From an uncultured Oscillibacter sp. (GTDB lineage Bacteria > Bacillota > Clostridia > Oscillospirales > Oscillospiraceae), in assembly GCA_950097265.1 (NCBI GenBank), contig CATNDJ010000004.1, positions 1 through 53,937 on the forward strand: 53,937 nucleotides of DNA. Direction: 5' to 3'. Made by a program: the position numbers and the translations under genes. The notes under the pieces were generated by a model, which worked only from the letters and a program-made list of their open reading frames with translations, searched no databases and was not told the DNA's origin. Below, piece by piece: positions 1 through 7,624 of this stretch; position 1 is the first letter of the stretch, and every line of letters begins with the position of its first letter.

Positions 1-8
1 TTATAGAA

Positions 9-40
9 GAGAGCCCGCCGTGTTTTCACGGCGGGCTCTC
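9..40 (-). terminator. Rho-independent terminator of sleC
   Basis: A perfect 14-bp stem (9-22 with 27-40) closes a 4-nt loop just after the sleC stop codon. Read leftward it is followed by TTCTATAA, a short T-rich tail. Confidence 0.85.
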
Positions 41-45
41 CCGCT

Positions 46-1284
46 TCAGGCCAGCTCCGCCACGGCGACGTACACGTTGGAAATCTCGTACCAGGCGGCG
101 AAGTCCACGCTGCCCGTCTGGGGCAGGTGGAAAATTTTCTGGAAGGCCGTCACCGCCTCCTGGGTGGCGGGGCCGTAGACGCCGTCCGCCGGGGTCTTGG
201 GAATGGCGGGGAAATTGTCCGCGATGCGGTTGAGCTGGCTCTGGATGGTCCGCACCGCCTCCCCCTCGCTGCCCAGAGTCAGGACCTCGCCGCCGTAGGA
301 CAGGGGCACGCCCTCCACCTTCTCCGCGCTCTTGAGGTAAATATCCGAGCCGTAATACTTCTTCAGGATGCTCACCGCGTCCCAGCCCTGCTCTCCCAGA
401 GCCTGGGAACCCCACTGGCTCAGGCCGCTGCACTGAGTGCGCCGCCCGTCGCAGTACTGGGTAAAGAGGGGCTGGGCGATGCCCTCCTTGGTAACGTAGG
501 TGGTAAAGAGATCGTCCACCACCACGCCGATCTCTTCAAAGATGGTCCGCCCGTGGGAGTAGGACTGGTCGAAGGCCGTGGAGCCGGTGATGGTGAAGTC
601 ATAGCCCTTCCCCCGGTACCACTCCGTATACACCCGGTTCAGGGTAAAGGAAATAATGGCCAGCACGTTGGCCTTGATGGCCTCCGTCCGCCAGGTGGAG
701 TAGATTTCGCTGCACGCCACGTTCTTTACATAGTCCTTGAACCGCACCCAGTAGTTCTGGGCGGAGGCGTCGTCGGGCCGCCCGGCGTGGACCACCACAA
801 ACTCCGGAATCACCGGCTCCGGCAGGACCACCAGGCCCTCGGGCTCCGGCAGGGGCTTGACCTCCTCTTCCTGGGGGCGGGCGGAGGGCTCCCCCCAGAG
901 GGCGTGGGGCGGCAGAAGCACGTTGTGTACGTTAAAGCCCCCGGCCCGGGCGGGGGCCAGAGGGGCCCGCTGGACGGCCCGGGCGGCGGGCAGCAGCTCC
1001 ACGCCGCCAATGTGGAGGGTCTCCCGCTCCGGGGCGAAGGCCGTCACGTTGTAGACGGCGTAGGGCCGCTGCTCCGCCGCCCCCTCCTCCACGGACCACT
1101 CCATGGGCGGTGCGGGCAGCTCGATAAACGGAGTCTGGCCCGAGGAATCAGTGGCCACCTCCTCCAGCACCGTGCCGTCCGCAGGGTCCGTGATGCGGAC
1201 CCGGGCCCCCGGGATGGGGTCCGGAGTCTCCCCCGCCGTGACAAAGATCTGCAGGCTGCCTTTGTCCGTATAAGTTGGATTCAT
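46..1284 (-). CDS. sleC: Spore cortex-lytic enzyme SleC (SpoIID-like lytic transglycosylase, PG-binding domain)
   Basis: SleC degrades the spore cortex during germination and is activated from a zymogen by Csp proteases (known for Clostridium perfringens and C. difficile). The 412 residues match SleC's size and layout: an N-terminal pre/pro region (about 1-150), a SpoIID-like domain (about 160-320) with the NVACSEIYSTW motif placing the likely catalytic Glu at 193, then QYCDGRRTQCSGLSQWGS, and a C-terminal peptidoglycan-binding domain (about 335-400, SEGEAVRTIQSQLN and DGVYGPATQEAV). Leu151-Val152, just before VLPEPVIPEFVVVH, is a plausible activation site by position; this is inference. The start has an AAGGAGGAG ribosome site. 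It is divergent from two Csp-type proteases 84 bp away, the expected partners. No obvious signal peptide, as expected for a protein packaged inside the developing spore. Confidence 0.9.
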   Translation of the reverse strand: MNPTYTDKGSLQIFVTAGETPDPIPGARVRITDPADGTVLEEVATDSSGQTPFIELPAPPMEWSVEEGAAEQRPYAVYNVTAFAPERETLHIGGVELLPAARAVQRAPLAPARAGGFNVHNVLLPPHALWGEPSARPQEEEVKPLPEPEGLVVLPEPVIPEFVVVHAGRPDDASAQNYWVRFKDYVKNVACSEIYSTWRTEAIKANVLAIISFTLNRVYTEWYRGKGYDFTITGSTAFDQSYSHGRTIFEEIGVVVDDLFTTYVTKEGIAQPLFTQYCDGRRTQCSGLSQWGSQALGEQGWDAVSILKKYYGSDIYLKSAEKVEGVPLSYGGEVLTLGSEGEAVRTIQSQLNRIADNFPAIPKTPADGVYGPATQEAVTAFQKIFHLPQTGSVDFAAWYEISNVYVAVAELA

Positions 1285-1309
1285 AAGGTTGCTCCTCCTT
1301 TCCGTATAC

Positions 1310-1318
1310 TATCCTATG
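1310..1318 (-). promoter_or_regulatory. CATAGGATA, a possible sporulation sigma -10 for sleC
   Basis: Leftward the site reads CATAGGATA, which fits the CATAnnnTA -10 pattern known for sigma-K-type promoters. It lies about 26-34 bases before the sleC start, a good distance. No convincing -35 was found. A late mother-cell sigma would suit sleC, but this is inference. Confidence 0.35.
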
Positions 1319-1368
1319 CGGGCGGTTCCCTCCGGCTACCGCCCAAAGCATCGGGACAGGAGGGCTGT

Positions 1369-2925
1369 ATGGAATACATCATCAAATACACAGGGGACGT
1401 CCTCTCCCTTGGCTACCCCACGGAGCTGCTGGACGCCCAGTTCGCCATCATGGAGCTGGGGGAGGAGTCCCCGGAGCGGCTGCTTTCCCACTGGCAGGTC
1501 ACCTGCTACGAGCCCGCCCGGCGGCTCAGCAGCCTGGCGGACCGGAGCCTGGAGGCATCCTGCATTCCCCCGGTCCAGCGGGAAACCGGCCTGGGACTGA
1601 CAGGGCGGGGGGTGCTCATCGGCTTTGTGGATTCCGGCCTGGACCTGGGGCACCCGGAGTTTCTGGGAGAGGACGGGACCAGCCGGGTGGCGGCCCTGTG
1701 GGACATGACGGCGGAGGGGACGCCTCCCAAGGGCTTCCTCCGGGGGGCCGCCTATACTCAGGCGGAGATCGCCGCAGGGCTGGCGCCCTCCGCCGACCAG
1801 TCGGGCCACGGCACCGCCGTGGCCGCCGTGGCCGCCGGGCGGAGCGGGGCGGCCCCCGGGGCTTCCATCGCCGCCGTGAAGCTGGCTGGAGCCCGGACCA
1901 CGGACGTGATGCGGGCCGTCAAGTTCCTCCTGGACCAGGCGGAGGAACGGCGGATGCCCTGCGTGGTGAACCTGAGCTACGGCACCAACTGCGGCTCCCA
2001 TCAGGGGCAAACGCTGTTCGAGTCCTACATCGACCAGTCCTCCCAGCGGGGGCGGAGCGTCATTGTCTGCGCCGCCGGGAACGAGGGCTCCGGGGCCCAC
2101 CACTTCCGGGGGCGGCTCGTGGAAAACGAGACCCTGGACGCGGAATTTACCGTCTCCACCCAGCGCACCCAGATTTACCTCTCTCTCTGGAAGAACTTCG
2201 CCGACGACGCGGTGTTCGAGCTGGTCCTTCCCAACGGCCAGACCACGGGGCCCCTGACGGAGGGGACCCGGTTTCTCCGCTTCGGCCCCATCCGGGCGGC
2301 CGTCTTTTACGGCGTGCCCACCCACTACACCGCCACCCAGGAGGTTCTGTTTCTCCTGGACGCCCCGCCGGGGGAGCTGGACGGCCTCTGGAACCTGCGG
2401 TGCTTCGGCAAGAAGGTGGCCGACGGCCGGTTCGACGTGTGGCTGCCCACCATCGAGGAGGTCAGCGACCGCACCGCCTTCCTCCAGCCGGAGCCGGATT
2501 TGACCATCACCCTCCCGGCAACGGCCCTGTACCCCATCTCCGTGGGGGGCTTCCGGCCGGAGACGGAGACCGTCAGTCCCTTCTCCGGCCGGGGGGACCA
2601 GGACTGCGCGGGCCGGGTCCTCCTGGACCTGACGGCCCCGGCGGAGGCGGTCCGCTCCGCCAAGCCGGGGGGCGGCTACGACGTGTTCACCGGCACCAGC
2701 ATGGCGGCCCCCTTCGTCTCCGGGTCGGCGGCGCTGATGATGGAATGGGGCGTGGTCCAGGGAAACGACCCCTTCCTTTACGGCCAGCGGGTAAAGGCGT
2801 TTCTCTGCAAGGGAGCCCTCCGCAGCCCCTTCCTGGCCTACCCCAACCCCCTGTGGGGCTATGGGCGGCTGAATCTCTGCGGGACCATGAACGAGCTGGT
2901 AAGTCATTTGGAAAGGGGGCTTTGA
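1369..2925 (+). CDS. Csp-type subtilisin-like germination protease, first of two (S8 family)
   Basis: This 518-residue protein is a subtilisin-family serine protease of the Csp type, which cleaves pro-SleC at germination. It has a short prodomain (about 1-70), then the catalytic triad in canonical motifs: Asp88 (FVDSGLDLGHPEF), His147 (SGHGTAVA) and Ser444 (GTSMAAPFV). The oxyanion Asn is in CAAGNEGSG. A long insertion between His and Ser (about 250-380) is the jelly-roll region typical of Csp proteins. The triad is intact, unlike CspA and CspC of C. difficile, so activity is expected. No signal peptide. Start chosen at ATG 1369 after GACAGGAGG; the frame stays open upstream but only antisense to sleC. 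The second protease starts 2 bp after the stop, so the two are probably translationally coupled. Confidence 0.85.
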   Translation: MEYIIKYTGDVLSLGYPTELLDAQFAIMELGEESPERLLSHWQVTCYEPARRLSSLADRSLEASCIPPVQRETGLGLTGRGVLIGFVDSGLDLGHPEFLGEDGTSRVAALWDMTAEGTPPKGFLRGAAYTQAEIAAGLAPSADQSGHGTAVAAVAAGRSGAAPGASIAAVKLAGARTTDVMRAVKFLLDQAEERRMPCVVNLSYGTNCGSHQGQTLFESYIDQSSQRGRSVIVCAAGNEGSGAHHFRGRLVENETLDAEFTVSTQRTQIYLSLWKNFADDAVFELVLPNGQTTGPLTEGTRFLRFGPIRAAVFYGVPTHYTATQEVLFLLDAPPGELDGLWNLRCFGKKVADGRFDVWLPTIEEVSDRTAFLQPEPDLTITLPATALYPISVGGFRPETETVSPFSGRGDQDCAGRVLLDLTAPAEAVRSAKPGGGYDVFTGTSMAAPFVSGSAALMMEWGVVQGNDPFLYGQRVKAFLCKGALRSPFLAYPNPLWGYGRLNLCGTMNELVSHLERGL

Positions 2926-2927
2926 CC

Positions 2928-4640
2928 ATGGCCTTATCACCCGAGGCGATGGCCTTCATTCACGCGCCGGACACCGTGGATTTCGTCACCCGGGCCACGG
3001 ACGCCTTTTTCGCCTACGCCCAGCGCTCCTCCGAGGTGGTGGTGGGGCAGATGCTCTCCGGGCGCTACGTCCTGGGCTACATCAAGCAGGAGAACTTTCA
3101 CCACCTGGAGGAGGCCCTGGGGGCCGCCTTCGTCAGCTCTGTCTCCGTGGTGCTGGGCCTCCTGGACCGGCCCGCCCTGGAGGCCGCGGGAGTCTCCCAG
3201 GTCCAGAGCCAGCCCTACCTGAACTTAAAGGGCCGGGGGGTGCTCATCGGCTTTTTGGACACGGGCATCGACTACACCCAGCCGGTCTTCCGCTACGAGG
3301 ACGGCAGCAGCAAAATCCAATACATCTACGACCAGACCGCCGAAGGGGAACCTCCGGAGGGCTTCCTGATGGGCCGGGAGTACTCCAAGGCGGACATCGA
3401 CGCGGCCCTGGCCTCCCAGGACCCCTATGCCGCCGTCCCTCAGCGGGACGAGGACGGCCACGGCACCTTCCTGGCCTCCGTGGCCGCCGGGCGGGAGACG
3501 GAGGATTTCACCGGCGCGGCCCCCGACGCGGAGATCATCGCCGTGAAGCTCCGCAAAGCCCGGCCCTTCTACCGGGAGCGGTACTGCGTCCCGGCGGACC
3601 AGGAGAACGCCTATGAGTCCAGCGCCGTCATGGTGGGGGTGGAGTACATCCTGCACAAGGCCCGGGAGCTGGGCCGCCCGGCGGTAATCTGCCTGGGCCT
3701 AGGCACCAACGCGGGAAGCCACGACGGAGCCAGCGTCTTCGAGGAGTACCTGGGGAGCGCGGCCCTCCTGCCGGGAATCTGCCTCTGCGCCGCGGCGGGG
3801 AACGAGGCGGAGGCCCGGCACCACACCGGCGGCGTCCTCCAGCCCGGGGAGGAGCCGGGGACGGTGGATTTGAAGGTGGGGGAAAACGCCGGGGACGTGT
3901 ACCTGGCCGTGTGGAGCACCGTGGCGGACCGGCTGTCCGTCTCCGTCCGGTCCCCCTCCGGGGAGCTGGTGGGCCGGGTGCCCGCCCGGCCGGGCATGGG
4001 CCCCGCCGCCGACGTGAAGCTGGTGCTGGAGGCCGCCCGGGTGCAGATCGAGTACCACTTCCCCGTGGAGGGCAGCGGGGGGCAGCTGACGGTCATCCGC
4101 ATCCTGGGGGCCACTCCCGGCGTGTGGACCATCCGGCTCCACGGGGACATCCTGCTGAACGGCAGCTATCAGGTATGGCTGCCCATGACGGGCTTTGTCT
4201 CCCCCACGGTGGAGTTTTTGGCGGCCACGCCGGGCTATACCGTCACCAGCCCCGCCTCCGCCGTGGGGGTGATCTGCTGCGGGGCCTATGACAGCAACAG
4301 CAAAAGCCTCTACGCCAAGAGCTCCCGGGGTCCCGCCTGGGACGGGCGCATCCTCCCGGACCTGACGGCCCCCGGCGTGGGCGTCCGGGGGATTTACCCC
4401 TACGGCCCGGGCCTGATGAGCGGCACCAGCGCGGCGGCGGCGGTGCTGGCGGGAACCTGCGCCCTGCTGCTCCAGTGGGGCGTCCGGGAGGGGAACGACC
4501 CGTCTATGGGAACGTATCAAATCCGGGCCTATCTCATCCGGGGATGCCTCCGCCGGGCGGATATGGAGTACCCCAACAACCAGTGGGGCTACGGCTCCGT
4601 CCAGCTGATGCAGACCTTTCATTTGATGCGGGAGCTGTGA
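2928..4640 (+). CDS. Csp-type subtilisin-like germination protease, second of two (S8 family)
   Basis: This 570-residue S8 protease is the second Csp-like protein of the locus. It has a roughly 100-residue N-terminal prodomain, then Asp111 (IGFLDTGIDY), His178 (DGHGTFLA) and Ser501 (SGTSAAAAV), with the oxyanion Asn in CAAAGNEAEA. All three catalytic residues are therefore present. In C. difficile the corresponding downstream protein, CspC, is an inactive co-germinant sensor, so this one may be a working protease or keep both roles. It follows the first protease by 2 bp, with GGAAAGGGGGC as ribosome site inside the previous coding end. It ends at a bidirectional hairpin facing the next, convergent gene. 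Confidence 0.83.
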   Translation: MALSPEAMAFIHAPDTVDFVTRATDAFFAYAQRSSEVVVGQMLSGRYVLGYIKQENFHHLEEALGAAFVSSVSVVLGLLDRPALEAAGVSQVQSQPYLNLKGRGVLIGFLDTGIDYTQPVFRYEDGSSKIQYIYDQTAEGEPPEGFLMGREYSKADIDAALASQDPYAAVPQRDEDGHGTFLASVAAGRETEDFTGAAPDAEIIAVKLRKARPFYRERYCVPADQENAYESSAVMVGVEYILHKARELGRPAVICLGLGTNAGSHDGASVFEEYLGSAALLPGICLCAAAGNEAEARHHTGGVLQPGEEPGTVDLKVGENAGDVYLAVWSTVADRLSVSVRSPSGELVGRVPARPGMGPAADVKLVLEAARVQIEYHFPVEGSGGQLTVIRILGATPGVWTIRLHGDILLNGSYQVWLPMTGFVSPTVEFLAATPGYTVTSPASAVGVICCGAYDSNSKSLYAKSSRGPAWDGRILPDLTAPGVGVRGIYPYGPGLMSGTSAAAAVLAGTCALLLQWGVREGNDPSMGTYQIRAYLIRGCLRRADMEYPNNQWGYGSVQLMQTFHLMREL

Positions 4641-4654
4641 GGAGGAAACGGAAA

Positions 4655-4680
4655 GGGCCCGCCGCAGCCGCGGCGGGCCC
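4655..4680. terminator. Bidirectional terminator hairpin
   Basis: A perfect 11-bp GC-rich stem (4655-4665 with 4670-4680) with a 4-nt loop sits between two convergent genes. The leftward transcript follows it with TTTCCGTTTCC, so it best serves the gene on the minus strand; the rightward tail is weak. Confidence 0.7.
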
Positions 4681-4701
4681 TCAAGCCGTTCCACGTACGG
4701 A

Positions 4702-6063
4702 TCAGCCGTCCTGAACGACGCCCCTGGAGGATTTCGGCGTGTTCGGCGCGGGAACGCTGGCCTTGGTCACCGGGGGAAGCTCCACCGCCCCCGGCGCGGC
4801 GGCGGCCGGGACGGCCTTCACTCCGGCCGCGTCCAGAATATAGAACGTGGGCGCTCCGTCCGCCCCTTCCGTCAGCCAGACCAGCTTGCCGTTGTACGAC
4901 ACGGGCTGGCAGTCGGAAATGTGACCCTTCGCCGTCATAATGGGACCCAGGGTCCCGTTGTCCGAATAGGTCCGGTAGTGCAGCGTGTCGGACTGCAGGA
5001 TGTCCTTGGTATAGTCGCACCAAATCACATAACCCCCGTCAAGGCCCGTGGAGACCAGAAGCGGCGGGACCGCATTCTGTCCGGCGCTGGCCTTCACTAA
5101 GCTGGACTGAAAGGTGTTCTTATTTGTGAAGCTCAGGTAGACGTCCCAGCTTCCCTCGAAACCCTTCTGTGTGGCCTGGCTGCCTCGGCTGAAGGCGGTG
5201 ACATAATGGTTTGTGGTCTCCTCCAGGCCGCCCAGGCGGACGCCGGTATAGTTCGCGCCCTTTTGTCCGGGGATATCAAAGATTTTTTTCTGTTCATACG
5301 TCCCCGAATTGTAAATCTGCATGGGGTCGAAATCCACCAGGAGGGTCTGGAGATTCACGGCGCGGTAGGGACTGGCGTCCCCAAGGTCCACGGCAACAAT
5401 TCTTTTCTGCTGGTCAATCAGGATGTATTGGTCAAAAGAATGGCTGACATAGAAGGGGTCCAGATGTTCATAGGTCATGGAGTCCTGATCGATCTGGAAT
5501 ACAAAGCTGGACTGGTGGTGCTTTCCATCTCCGAAGTCATAGGCCGTGTGACAGGTCATGACATACAGCCTGCCGCCGCTTTCCGCGCAGCGCAGCGTCC
5601 CTGCACGGAAAATTTCGTATACGTACTCGTCATAGAAGCTGGCGCTTCCCAGGCGCCGCCAATCCTTGGAGTATTTGACGACCCGCATGAACTCCACCGC
5701 GGGGCTCTCCTTGCTGTTGTGCTGGCCATAGATCAGGAAGTTGTACCGGCTTCCCGCGAAAAATCCGCCCCACAGGGGCAGCTCCATGGGGAAGGTTTTC
5801 TTGCTCACAAGCTGGTAGGAGCCGTTGTATTCCTCCGCTTCCACGTTGGCGCCATTGTATTCCACCCGTGTCAAGCCACCCTTGCCGTTTGGATACAAGT
5901 AGGTCAGTATGGGATTCGCGGCATACCCTTGATAGTCCTGCCGGTTGGCGAGCGTTGTTCTGGGCGTCACGCCCGCCGCCAACGCGGCGGGGGACAGCCC
6001 CAGCGCTAGGACCAGGGCGCAGAGCAGGGCCGTCAGGCGCTGGAATCGCTTGCTTCTTTTCAT
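4702..6063 (-). CDS. Secreted protein of unknown function
   Basis: The 453-residue product starts with a clear signal peptide: a KRSKRFQR basic stretch, a hydrophobic core TALLCALVLALGL, and a probable cleavage site after AALA (about residue 29). The rest is soluble, rich in Tyr, Asp and Gly, with repeated short strand-like blocks that could form a beta-propeller; this is a guess from texture only. I do not recognise the family. The start at 6063 is fixed by AAGGAG 8 bases upstream; an earlier in-frame Met at 6177 would bury the signal peptide. It stands alone, convergent with the protease genes and divergent from the SLH protein. No catalytic motif or sorting signal was seen. Confidence 0.75.
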   Translation of the reverse strand: MKRSKRFQRLTALLCALVLALGLSPAALAAGVTPRTTLANRQDYQGYAANPILTYLYPNGKGGLTRVEYNGANVEAEEYNGSYQLVSKKTFPMELPLWGGFFAGSRYNFLIYGQHNSKESPAVEFMRVVKYSKDWRRLGSASFYDEYVYEIFRAGTLRCAESGGRLYVMTCHTAYDFGDGKHHQSSFVFQIDQDSMTYEHLDPFYVSHSFDQYILIDQQKRIVAVDLGDASPYRAVNLQTLLVDFDPMQIYNSGTYEQKKIFDIPGQKGANYTGVRLGGLEETTNHYVTAFSRGSQATQKGFEGSWDVYLSFTNKNTFQSSLVKASAGQNAVPPLLVSTGLDGGYVIWCDYTKDILQSDTLHYRTYSDNGTLGPIMTAKGHISDCQPVSYNGKLVWLTEGADGAPTFYILDAAGVKAVPAAAAPGAVELPPVTKASVPAPNTPKSSRGVVQDG

Positions 6064-6448
6064 GGAACAAATCTCCTTTCGTCCTTTGAGCCCTCTTCCC
6101 CCGCCGGAGAGGGGCGGGAAAAGAGTCTCTCTATAAAGAAGTACCAAAAGGGGACCTCGTGGTTTTATGATTTCCAAATTTTTTCACCCGCTTTTTCCAC
6201 TTCTCTATTTCGCACAAAAGCGGCTCTAATTTTCTGTATAAAAAGCTGACCGCCTTCGGGGCCCCGTCCGGGGGCGCTCCGGGCCGTTTGTGGTTTTTGT
6301 CGAAAGCAGGCACTATCTCTTGTGCCTGTAACAAAGATGTAACATACAAATTGTGGTTTGGGCTTGCAAGCGGAGGAAAAATATCTTACAATAGGGCTTG
6401 AGCCTTTTCGGGCCGAAAATTTTCAAACGAAACGAGGTGCGCGCGCAT
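6064..6448. other. 385-bp divergent intergenic region
   Basis: The region separates a secreted-protein gene (leftward) and an SLH-protein gene (rightward). It is richer in A and T than its surroundings. It holds a clear rightward promoter at 6364-6392 and a GC hairpin (about 6097-6122) in the leader of the leftward gene. I found no convincing leftward promoter and no small gene. Confidence 0.6.
6364..6392 (+). promoter_or_regulatory. Sigma-A-type promoter of the SLH protein
   Basis: TTGCAA (6364-6369) and TACAAT (6387-6392) are separated by exactly 17 bp. Transcription would start near 6399, giving a leader of about 50 nt before the ATG at 6449. Confidence 0.7.
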
Positions 6449-7570
6449 ATGAAAAAGACGCTGGCCGCTTTTCTCCTGGCTCTGCTACTGCTGACGGGCG
6501 GCGCCTCCGCTTTCTCCGACGTGGACGAGGGGCTGTACTATGCCGCGCCCATCGCCTGGGCTGTGGAGCGGGGCATTACCACCGGGACCTCCGAGGACAC
6601 CTTCTCCCCCGACGCCCTGTGTACCCAGGGACAAATCCTCACCTTCCTCTGGCGGGCCGCCGGGTCTCCCCAGGCGGACGCGGAGATCCTTCCCCCCGGC
6701 CTTCCGGCGGACTCCGTCAGCCCCAGCTTTCGGGAGGCCGTGGCCTGGGCCTATCAATCCGGCGTCCTGGGCGGCGCGGCCGGCCTGCTGAATCCCGCCG
6801 CCCCCTGCGGGCGGGGGATGGCCATGGGCTTCCTCTGGCGCTACGCCGGATCCCCCGCCGCCAGCGCCCCCAACGCCTTTACCGACGTGGACTCCGGCAC
6901 GGACCACGCCCAGGCCGTGGCTTGGGCCGTGGAAACCGGCATCACCTCCGGCACCTCCGAGACTACCTTCTCTCCCGACGAGCCCTGCACCCGGGGGCAA
7001 ATTGCTACGTTCCTGTACCGCTGCCTGAACGGGACCGGGGAAAAGGTCCAGCTCCCGGAAGAGCCCGTGCCCCAGTCCCCCGCCCCGGAGCCGGAGGAGG
7101 AGGCCCGTCCCCTGCGGACCTATGCCGGAACCGGCGAGGCCCGCTCTCTGGGCCTGGACGGCAGCGAGTTCACCAGCGAGGGCCTGTATGAGGCGGAAGT
7201 CACCGTGGACGTCTACTCCCCCTACGAGGCAGTCTTCACCATCCAGATCCCCTTCCCCCTGTTCCAGGCGTGTAACTACCTTGTCCGCTTCGACAACCCG
7301 GAGAAGCCCGAGGCAAGTTATATCTTCATCTTCCTCCGCTGGGACGAGGCCTTCGCCGATATGATTCCCTGGGAGGGAGACCACGACAGCTTCCGCTTTG
7401 TGGACACCAGCGATCAGGACGGCTTTCTCTCCGTCCACCAGGACGCCGACGGGGACGACCGGATCGGCGGAACGCTGGTCCGCCGGGTCACCTTCTCCCG
7501 GGGCAGCTACTTCACCTTCGACATGCTGGACGGGTACGCCCCCTCCTGCTTCGTCAGTACCAATCCGTAA
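6449..7570 (+). CDS. SLH-domain cell-surface protein
   Basis: The 373-residue protein has a signal peptide (about 1-22, KKTLAAFLLALLLLTGGASA) followed by three S-layer homology repeats (about 22-73, 95-134 and 143-193). Repeats 1 and 3 show the typical AVERGITTGTSEDTFSPDA and AVETGITSGTSETTFSPDE cores; the middle one is shorter and degenerate. SLH domains hold proteins on secondary cell-wall polymers. A Pro/Glu-rich linker (about 203-217) leads to a C-terminal domain (about 225-373) rich in aromatic and acidic residues that I do not recognise, possibly a beta-sandwich. ATG 6449 follows GAGGTG; the Met 17 codons earlier would hide the signal peptide. It is a single-gene unit between a strong promoter and a strong terminator. 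Confidence 0.85.
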   Translation: MKKTLAAFLLALLLLTGGASAFSDVDEGLYYAAPIAWAVERGITTGTSEDTFSPDALCTQGQILTFLWRAAGSPQADAEILPPGLPADSVSPSFREAVAWAYQSGVLGGAAGLLNPAAPCGRGMAMGFLWRYAGSPAASAPNAFTDVDSGTDHAQAVAWAVETGITSGTSETTFSPDEPCTRGQIATFLYRCLNGTGEKVQLPEEPVPQSPAPEPEEEARPLRTYAGTGEARSLGLDGSEFTSEGLYEAEVTVDVYSPYEAVFTIQIPFPLFQACNYLVRFDNPEKPEASYIFIFLRWDEAFADMIPWEGDHDSFRFVDTSDQDGFLSVHQDADGDDRIGGTLVRRVTFSRGSYFTFDMLDGYAPSCFVSTNP

Positions 7571-7579
7571 AGCCCATTG

Positions 7580-7614
7580 AAAAAGGACTGTGCCCTCCGG
7601 CACAGTCCTTTTTT
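7580..7614. terminator. Bidirectional terminator
   Basis: A 10-bp stem (7585-7594 with 7599-7608) is flanked by five As and six Ts, so it works in both directions. It ends both the SLH gene and the leftward aminopeptidase operon. Confidence 0.9.
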
Positions 7615-7624
7615 GTCCGATGCG

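Noticed and set aside
1336-2940. A 534-codon open frame antisense to the first Csp protease
   Set aside because: No homology, no ribosome site and the composition of a GC-rich shadow frame (Gly/Pro/Arg/His). The same applies to other long antisense frames over hppA, gdhA, ftsH, mnmG and MurT.
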